A DNA stretch of 11,725 nt from Flavobacteriaceae bacterium (GTDB lineage: Bacteria > Bacteroidota > Bacteroidia > Flavobacteriales > Flavobacteriaceae). The notes below the pieces were generated by a model. It was not told where the DNA came from. It ran no database searches and saw only the letters and a program-made list of their open reading frames with translations. Shown here piece by piece: positions 6,629 to 11,725 of the stretch. Within the stretch, counting starts at the first letter, position 1. The number at the start of each line of letters is the position of its first letter. The stretch spans positions 394 through 12,118 of the forward strand of contig JABAYZ010000054.1 in the NCBI GenBank assembly GCA_018608735.1, read 5' to 3'. The translations under genes and the position numbers were made by a program.

Positions 6629-8896
6629 ATGGCATTTGACATTGAAATGATCAAGGCAGTCTATGCACGATTAGAAAATCGTGTTGCTGAAGCAAGAAAA
6701 TTAACAGGAAAACCCTTAACCGCTTCTGAAAAGATTTTGTACTCTCACTTGTGGGATGGAAAATCAGAACGTCCTTTCACACGAGGAGAAGATTATGTTG
6801 ATTTTGCACCAGACCGCATTGCTTGCCAAGATGCCACAGCACAAATGGCTTTATTGCAGTTTATGCAAGCGGGCAAACCTAAAGTGGCCGTCCCAACAAC
6901 GGTACATTGTGATCACTTAATTCAAGCTAAATCGGGTGCGGAAATTGATTTGAAATCCGCGAATTCTACCTCTGCAGAGGTATTTAACTTTTTAGAATCA
7001 GTTTCCAACAAATACGGTATTGGATTTTGGAAGCCAGGAGCGGGGATTATCCATCAAGTAGTTTTAGAAAATTATGCATTCCCAGGAGGAATGATGATCG
7101 GTACAGATTCGCATACAGTTAATGCCGGTGGATTAGGAATGTTGGCCATTGGTGTAGGTGGTGCAGATGCTGTTGATGTTATGGCTGATATGCCTTGGGA
7201 GCTAAAATTCCCAAAACTAATCGGTGTAAAACTTACCGGAAAATTAAACGGTTGGACAGCACCTAAAGATGTTATTTTAAAAGTTGCGGGTATCCTTACT
7301 GTTAAAGGAGGTACTGGAGCAATTATTGAATATTTTGGAGATGGTGCAGAATCCATGTCTTGTACTGGAAAAGGAACCATTTGTAATATGGGAGCTGAGG
7401 TTGGTGCGACAACCTCCACTTTTGGCTATGACACTTCTATGGAAAGGTACCTGAGAGCAACCGATCGAGACGATGTAGCCGATGCTGCCAATGCAGTAAA
7501 ACAACACCTTACTGCCGACCCCGAAGTGTATCAAAATCCAGAACAGTATTTTGACCAAGTGATTGAAATTGATCTGGATACCTTAAGCCCCCACATTAAC
7601 GGACCCTTTACTCCTGACTTAGCAACCCCAGTTGCAGAAATGTCCAAAGTAGCAAAACAAAACGACTGGCCCTTACAAGTAGAATGGGGCTTGATTGGAT
7701 CATGTACGAACTCCTCCTACGAAGACCTTTCTCGAGCGGCCTCTATTGCTAAACAAGCGGTAGAAAAAAACTTAGTAACCAAAGCCGAATTTGGAATCAA
7801 TCCGGGATCGGAACAAGTGCGTTATACAGCAGAAAGAGATGGATTACTTGAAATTTTCGAAGATTTAGAGGCTAAAATATTTACCAATGCCTGTGGTCCT
7901 TGTATTGGACAATGGGCTCGAGAAGGAGCAGACAAACAAGAAAAAAATTCCATCATTCACTCCTTTAACCGAAACTTTTCTAAACGTGCAGATGGCAATC
8001 CAAACACCCATGCCTTTGTAGCTTCACCCGAAATGGTGGCTGCGGTTGCAATTTCTGGAAGATTGGATTTTAACCCACTAACAGATAGCTTGATTAACCA
8101 AAAGGGAGAAGAAGTAAAATTAGATCCTCCCACTGGGCTGGAATTACCTCCTTTAGGATTTGATGTTAAAGACAATGGATACTTGGCTCCAGTTAAAGAC
8201 GGTTCCCAAGTACTGGTAGAAGTCAAAGAAGATTCAGAAAGATTACAGCTTTTAACACCCTTTAAAGCTTGGGATGGTGACAACCTCACTGGAGCAAAAT
8301 TGTTAATCAAAGCGCATGGCAAATGTACCACCGACCACATCTCAATGGCGGGACCTTGGTTGCGTTTTAGAGGGCATTTAGATAATATTTCTAACAACTG
8401 TTTAATTGGTGCGGTCAACGCCTTTAATCAAAAAACAAACTTTGTTAAAAACCAGATGACAGGTGAGTATGGTGGTGTGCCAGATGTACAACGCAAATAC
8501 AAAGCTGCTGGAATTGAAACCGTGGTTGTAGGAGATCATAACTATGGTGAAGGTTCTTCTCGAGAGCATGCAGCTATGGAGCCGCGTTTCTTGGGCGTAA
8601 AAGTAGTTTTAGTAAAATCTTTTGCTCGTATCCACGAAACGAATCTAAAGAAACAGGGAATGTTAGGAATAACATTTGCAAATGAAGCAGACTATGATCT
8701 TATTCAAGAGGACGATACGTTCAACTTTTTGGATTTAAAAGATTTTGCCCCTGGCAAACAAATTACTGTTGAGGTTGTTCACGCAGATGGATCGAAAGAT
8801 ACCATTATGGCTAACCACACCTACAACGCACAACAGATAGAGTGGTTTAAAGAAGGGTCGGCGTTAAACTTGATCAAAAAACAAAATGGAGCTTAA
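6629..8896 (+). CDS. acn: Aconitate hydratase, mitochondrial type
   Basis: This complete 755-residue aconitase isomerises citrate to isocitrate via cis-aconitate in the TCA cycle, in the cytosol. The three cysteines that hold the [4Fe-4S] cluster are C359 in GSCTNSS and C422 and C425 in [28 protein letters not shown] (160-178) carries the conserved Asp-Ser-His residues of domain 1. The swivel domain includes [15 protein letters not shown] (635-649), with the active-site serine loop, and [14 protein letters not shown] (664-677). Length and motifs match the mitochondrial-type enzyme common in Bacteroidota, not AcnB (about 865 residues) or the longer bacterial AcnA. The ATG at 6629 gives the normal N-terminus, with a weak GGA a few bases upstream. 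The gene is monocistronic and converges on the M81 lipoprotein gene. Confidence 0.97.
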   Translation: MAFDIEMIKAVYARLENRVAEARKLTGKPLTASEKILYSHLWDGKSERPFTRGEDYVDFAPDRIACQDATAQMALLQFMQAGKPKVAVPTTVHCDHLIQAKSGAEIDLKSANSTSAEVFNFLESVSNKYGIGFWKPGAGIIHQVVLENYAFPGGMMIGTDSHTVNAGGLGMLAIGVGGADAVDVMADMPWELKFPKLIGVKLTGKLNGWTAPKDVILKVAGILTVKGGTGAIIEYFGDGAESMSCTGKGTICNMGAEVGATTSTFGYDTSMERYLRATDRDDVADAANAVKQHLTADPEVYQNPEQYFDQVIEIDLDTLSPHINGPFTPDLATPVAEMSKVAKQNDWPLQVEWGLIGSCTNSSYEDLSRAASIAKQAVEKNLVTKAEFGINPGSEQVRYTAERDGLLEIFEDLEAKIFTNACGPCIGQWAREGADKQEKNSIIHSFNRNFSKRADGNPNTHAFVASPEMVAAVAISGRLDFNPLTDSLINQKGEEVKLDPPTGLELPPLGFDVKDNGYLAPVKDGSQVLVEVKEDSERLQLLTPFKAWDGDNLTGAKLLIKAHGKCTTDHISMAGPWLRFRGHLDNISNNCLIGAVNAFNQKTNFVKNQMTGEYGGVPDVQRKYKAAGIETVVVGDHNYGEGSSREHAAMEPRFLGVKVVLVKSFARIHETNLKKQGMLGITFANEADYDLIQEDDTFNFLDLKDFAPGKQITVEVVHADGSKDTIMANHTYNAQQIEWFKEGSALNLIKKQNGA

Positions 8897-8901
8897 TTCA
8901 G

Positions 8902-8929
8902 GAAATGAGGTGTAATAAACCTGCATTTC
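8902..8929 (+). other. Hairpin directly after the aconitase stop
   Basis: GAAATGAGGT (8902-8911) pairs with ACCT plus CATTTC (8919-8929), with one bulged G at 8923 and a 7-nt loop. The stem begins 5 nt after the stop codon and has no T-run. It is therefore more likely an mRNA 3'-end structure than a terminator in itself. Confidence 0.5.
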
Positions 8930-8954
8930 ATAAAGAATTAGTTTAATTTAAAAA

Positions 8955-8972
8955 ACGTTGTTCATGCAACGT
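8955..8972. other. Short perfect inverted repeat in the convergent spacer
   Basis: ACGTTG and CAACGT form a 6-bp stem around a TTCATG loop. No T-run follows on the plus strand; on the minus strand only TTTTTTAAA follows, at a short distance. It could be a weak terminator for the M81 gene, or chance. Confidence 0.4.
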
Positions 8973-8981
8973 AAATAACTT

Positions 8982-9021
8982 AAAGAGTTTGTTTAGTTTG
9001 GTTGCTACTCAAGCTCTTTTT
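8982..9021. terminator. Terminator hairpin between aconitase and the M81 lipoprotein gene
   Basis: AAAGAGTTTG (8982-8991) pairs with CAAGCTCTTT (9010-9019) over 10 positions with one G-T wobble and an 18-nt loop. On the plus strand the stem runs into a T-tract (9017-9021), giving a plausible end for the aconitase transcript. It lies 3 nt beyond the stop codon of the convergent M81 gene and may serve both strands, although the T-tail is poor on the minus strand. Confidence 0.6.
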
Positions 9022-9024
9022 GCT

Positions 9025-10635
9025 TTAGAGGTTGTCTGAAGCCTCAACAAAGCGCGTTTTTAGATTCACATTTTCCATGTCTTTATCTAGAGGGAACATA
9101 GGCCTTTGGATTCGCTTGTAGCCCAAGCGCTCTAAATCTTGATCGACTCCTCCTGGAGTTAGCGCCATTATCCAGTCGCCACGCATGTCGTAAAGCTCTG
9201 GAACTAAATATCCAATTTTAACAACTAAAATATCTGCTTTGCGTGGGTTCAATCCTAGTTGAGTAAAATCCTTTTCCTTGTGGTAGGGTTTTCTTTTTTT
9301 AGTAACAATCACTTTAATACTTCCTACCCTTACAACCACTTCAGTTTGGGCATGTACGTCTCCTTCATGGATAGCCTCTACGATACCTTCCAATAAGAGA
9401 GGAGGAGCAAAGCGATTGTCCACAGACGCGCCTACTTTTGCAGAAACATAATTATTTACCCCTACTTTTAGTGCGGCATCGATCATTTCAGGACCTGGAA
9501 TAGAAGCATAAATCAATTCAGGACCTGAGGATTTTTTAAAGGCTTTTTGATTGAGTAATTCACGAAGCGTCCAAGTGACATCTCCCGCACCGCCTGCGGT
9601 TGGATTGTCACCCATATCACTAATAATGTAAGGTTTTTTTTCAGAGGTTAAAGCATAGGATAGAGCGGTATCCAAATCTGCTGTAGGGGCTACAAATTCA
9701 AATTGGTCTCGCACGTTCCAAAAATGTTGGGCTAAGGTTTCTGCACTTTCGCTTACGGCATATTTATCATCACCAGTAACCATTACCACAGCGTGATTTC
9801 TGGGTTCATCTGCCCAGGCATACCCTATCCAAATAGCGGCATCGATAACCCCCTCCTTTTCTGTCTGGGGTTGTACTTTGGCATACAAGCTTTTCCCAGG
9901 CTCTATTCGTGTACTGGTTTTTTCTCCAGGAAGCAAAATAGGAATGGGGATCCAAGCTTTGTATTTAGGCTTTCCCTTTCCGGTAAGTAAACGCTCTAAA
10001 AGATTGTCAACTGCTCGCTGTTTGGATTCCAAGGCATCTTCATGGGGTGCCTTGCGATAACAGGTGATCAAGTCGGTGTGTTGTGCCAAACGTTGGGACA
10101 CATTTCCGTGGAGATCCATAGAAGTAGAAATAAGCGTTTTTGTTCCAATAAGTTCTCGAATTTTTTGGATAAAATCACCTTCTGGATCGTCCAGGCCTTC
10201 CACACTCATTGCACCGTGAATATCAAAAAAAAGTCCGTCAAGAGGCAATTCTTTTTTTAACAGGGCAAGGGTTTTTCCTACCAATGAATCATAGGCTTTC
10301 CGGGTAACAATCCCTCCAGGTAGGGCGTGTCCTCTAAGGGTGGGAGCCCAATTGGCAGCAACTCTTTGTGGACTACCTTCTTTTAAAAACGGATAATAGT
10401 CAAAAATAGCGGCTCCTTCTCTTGCTAAAAATGCAGCAGCATCTGTTGTAGCAGGAGAAAATGTACTGGATTCTATGGCCAATCCTGCAATGGCTATTTT
10501 GGGATTTTTAATAGGTTTTGAAGAGGTATCCGACTGACAACCGTTGAGAAAAGCAAGTATGAAAAGTGCAGAAATAATTTTTATAAATCTTGAAACTATA
10601 ATAAAAAAGTATTTAACTAAAGATATAACTTTCAA
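9025..10635 (-). CDS. M81 / MlrC-family metallopeptidase lipoprotein
   Basis: This 536-residue protein covers both MlrC domains, the N-terminal DUF1485-type domain and the MlrC C-terminal domain. The founding member, microcystinase C, is a Zn enzyme that cuts linearised microcystin. Likely metal and catalytic residues are E55 in GLAIESSTFSP, DIHGAM (137-142), DLHGN (173-177) and PHEDA (197-201). DMGDNPTAGGAGD (339-351) is the C-terminal domain signature. A lipobox LNGC with C33 follows a long hydrophobic stretch, so the mature protein is probably anchored to a membrane facing the periplasm or outside. The substrate is unknown, and most relatives are found far from any microcystin degradation. 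No ATG exists before the lipobox. TTG at 10635 is the only usual start codon, and the frame is closed upstream by TAG at 10656-10654. It is monocistronic. Confidence 0.85.
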   Translation of the reverse strand: MKVISLVKYFFIIVSRFIKIISALFILAFLNGCQSDTSSKPIKNPKIAIAGLAIESSTFSPATTDAAAFLAREGAAIFDYYPFLKEGSPQRVAANWAPTLRGHALPGGIVTRKAYDSLVGKTLALLKKELPLDGLFFDIHGAMSVEGLDDPEGDFIQKIRELIGTKTLISTSMDLHGNVSQRLAQHTDLITCYRKAPHEDALESKQRAVDNLLERLLTGKGKPKYKAWIPIPILLPGEKTSTRIEPGKSLYAKVQPQTEKEGVIDAAIWIGYAWADEPRNHAVVMVTGDDKYAVSESAETLAQHFWNVRDQFEFVAPTADLDTALSYALTSEKKPYIISDMGDNPTAGGAGDVTWTLRELLNQKAFKKSSGPELIYASIPGPEMIDAALKVGVNNYVSAKVGASVDNRFAPPLLLEGIVEAIHEGDVHAQTEVVVRVGSIKVIVTKKRKPYHKEKDFTQLGLNPRKADILVVKIGYLVPELYDMRGDWIMALTPGGVDQDLERLGYKRIQRPMFPLDKDMENVNLKTRFVEASDNL

Positions 10636-10640
10636 AGATA
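10633..10640 (-). promoter_or_regulatory. TAtcTTTG box overlapping the TTG start of the M81 gene
   Basis: On the minus strand TATCTTTG is a perfect match to the Bacteroidota -7 consensus TAnnTTTG, and its last three bases are the only candidate TTG start codon. If it is used as a promoter, transcription would begin inside the assumed coding region. No TTG -33 element is visible at the usual distance, so a chance match is possible. Confidence 0.35.
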
Positions 10641-10671
10641 AATTGAAATCGGACTAGCTATTGTTTTTAGA

Positions 10672-10698
10672 ATTATGACTGTATGGTTTAGTCATAAT
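10672..10698. repeat. Perfect 9-bp inverted repeat upstream of the M81 gene
   Basis: ATTATGACT (10672-10680) and AGTCATAAT (10690-10698) are exact reverse complements around a 9-nt spacer. The centre lies about 50 bp upstream of the M81 start. The symmetry fits a dimeric regulator site. A transcribed hairpin is also possible; reading leftward the stem is followed by CTAAAAAC rather than a T-run, so it is unlikely to be a leftward terminator. Confidence 0.5.
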
Positions 10699-10850
10699 GA
10701 TAGAAATACCTTTATTCATGGATTTATTTTCAACCATAGGTGTGTCTATAACGGATTCGAAAACAAAAAAAAGAGCAAGAAAATAATACGCAGGAATAAA
10801 TTTTTCATTTGTAAAAGTTAGATTTTATCCCCCAAGACTATGGTATAAAA

Positions 10851-10863
10851 GTCAATTATTGAC
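10851..10863. repeat. 13-bp palindrome GTCAA-TTA-TTGAC
   Basis: A 5-bp perfect inverted repeat flanks TTA. It is compact enough to be a small operator, but in AT-rich DNA this length arises by chance fairly often. Confidence 0.3.
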
Positions 10864-10899
10864 TAACTATAAATTAAAAGTCACTTTATTAAAAAATTA

Positions 10900-10943
10900 A
10901 GCGTAAATTAATTGACGATTAATACAGACTTAAGTTTTACGCT
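10900..10943. repeat. 8-bp inverted repeat AGCGTAAA / TTTACGCT
   Basis: AGCGTAAA (10900-10907) and TTTACGCT (10936-10943) are exact reverse complements 28 bp apart, upstream of the right-edge gene. The arms are more GC-rich than the surrounding DNA. They could be a site for a dimeric regulator or the stem of a loose hairpin. Confidence 0.35.
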
Positions 10944-11122
10944 AAGTAGATTGGCTTAAATTTATGTCTATATTAATTTATAATTTCATTTTGAGAATAA
11001 CTATTTTGATAATCGGGATAATAATTTCAACTATTTGACGATGAAATCATGACTTTTATCTAAAAAGTTAAGTTCAAAACAACACTAAATTTATATTACT
11101 CTTGAAAGACATTCATATCAAA

Positions 11123-11725
11123 ATGCACAAAATCTCGAAAGATTTCCTGTCAATAATTTTATTGTTGACTGCTTTTGGGGTAAATGGTCAAGGAATCAAT
11201 TTTAATTCAAGTGATGATGCAATTACTGATAGAACTTCCTATAATGTGTTTGAATATAAACAACCAAAATTTATTAATGAATTTAGCCTTGATTTCGAAT
11301 TATCGATACACGATCCGGATAAGTTTGGATATATACTAAATATTAAGGATAAAAATAACTCTGCATCCTATTCACTTGTTTATGTTGGCAACGATGAAGA
11401 TTATGGAGAAATAAAATTGAATTTAGATGGCGTTAAAACCTTAGTCTCTATACCTTTTTTAAAGAAAATATTTAATGCAAAAAACTGGATTAAAATATAT
11501 TTAAATTTCAATCCAGTTACAAAAGAAATACGTTTAGCTGTTAATGGAAATAAAGATTTTTCAAAAGAGAACTTGTTTAAGGCACGAATTGAGCCTGAAA
11601 TTTATTTTGGAAAACATAGAAGTATTATAGACGTTCCTTCCATGTCTTTGAGGGATTTAAGCATTAAAAACAATAAAAGTTTATATTATTTTGGCTTGAA
11701 TGAAAGTGAGGGAAATAAAGTTTTT
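11123..11725 (+). CDS. Secreted protein with LamG/concanavalin-like N-terminal domain (partial, cut by window edge)
   Basis: An ATG at 11123 opens a frame that stays open for 201 codons to the window end, so the C-terminus is missing. Residues 1-23 form a signal peptide (MHKISKDF, a hydrophobic run, then GVNGQ). Residues 24-195 have the alternating pattern of a beta-sandwich: DRTSYNVF (36-43), FINEFSLDFELSI (50-62), YGEIKLNLDG (94-103), NWIKIYLNFNP (121-131), EIYFGKH (159-165) and MSLRDLSIKN (174-183). This is how LamG/concanavalin-like lectin domains of Bacteroidota exported proteins look, with FSLDFEL and WIKIYLNF as the typical strands. From memory such an N-terminus often precedes a Kelch-type beta-propeller in large surface proteins, but the following part is not in the window. 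No catalytic residues can be named. Confidence 0.72.
   Translation, partial: MHKISKDFLSIILLLTAFGVNGQGINFNSSDDAITDRTSYNVFEYKQPKFINEFSLDFELSIHDPDKFGYILNIKDKNNSASYSLVYVGNDEDYGEIKLNLDGVKTLVSIPFLKKIFNAKNWIKIYLNFNPVTKEIRLAVNGNKDFSKENLFKARIEPEIYFGKHRSIIDVPSMSLRDLSIKNNKSLYYFGLNESEGNKVF

Larger units (their letters stand above)
10636..11122. other. Intergenic spacer with several inverted repeats
   Basis: This 487-bp, very AT-rich spacer separates the divergent M81 lipoprotein gene and the right-edge secreted protein gene. It holds three inverted repeats, listed separately, and must contain both promoters. A TACTCTTG (11097-11104), one mismatch from the -7 consensus, lies just before the right-edge gene. 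No coding region was recognised. Confidence 0.65.

Noticed and set aside
7072..8418. Three open frames on the minus strand within aconitase
   Set aside because: Antisense shadows of a complete, highly conserved gene; the residue runs are low complexity reflections of aconitase codons.
9793..10260. Three open frames on the plus strand within the M81 gene
   Set aside because: Antisense to a gene with intact family motifs; no independent support.
9025..10635. M81 protein as evidence for microcystin degradation
   Set aside because: No mlrA, mlrB or mlrD neighbours are present, and MlrC-family proteins are widespread in organisms without this pathway.

Overview
This AT-rich window looks like chromosomal DNA from a member of the Bacteroidota, most likely the Flavobacteriaceae. 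The support is the short 464-residue arginine decarboxylase, the deoxyhypusine-synthase-like protein, a mitochondrial-type aconitase, signal peptides ending in GQ or GC, weak Shine-Dalgarno sequences, and Bacteroidota-type -7 boxes (TAnnTTTG). The taxon is inferred from gene content; there is no rRNA here.

Left part (1-2373): a 5'-truncated fragment of a family 20 beta-hexosaminidase (+) faces a complete secreted serine hydrolase of the beta-lactamase/esterase fold (-). The following 301-bp spacer is not empty. It holds a gapless, stop-riddled copy of codons 13-67 of the arginine decarboxylase gene that lies 3.6 kb away. Inside that remnant is a hairpin plus T-run, which looks like the terminator of the polyamine operon.

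Centre-left (2374-5982, all -): a tight operon in the order arginine decarboxylase (speA), agmatinase-family ureohydrolase (speB), deoxyhypusine-synthase-like protein, and a small acidic protein of unknown function. Junctions are 8-nt ATGATTRA overlaps or a 1-nt gap. The genes suggest arginine -> agmatine -> putrescine -> an aminobutyl-transfer product, plausibly sym-homospermidine. The last step is inferred.

Centre (5983-6628): a 646-bp divergent spacer between speA and aconitase. It contains a GC-richer patch of unknown origin, a pair of GTGCAC-containing direct repeats, and two tandem copies of TAATTTTG just before aconitase.

Right part (6629-11725): a full-length aconitase (+) converges on a lipoprotein of the M81/MlrC metallopeptidase family (-) across a hairpin-rich spacer. 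The M81 gene has no ATG start; its only usual start codon, a TTG, lies inside a TAtcTTTG promoter-like box. A 487-bp spacer with several inverted repeats leads to the start of a secreted protein (+) that runs off the right edge and resembles an N-terminal LamG/concanavalin-like beta-sandwich. No tRNA, rRNA, CRISPR array or intact mobile element was seen.
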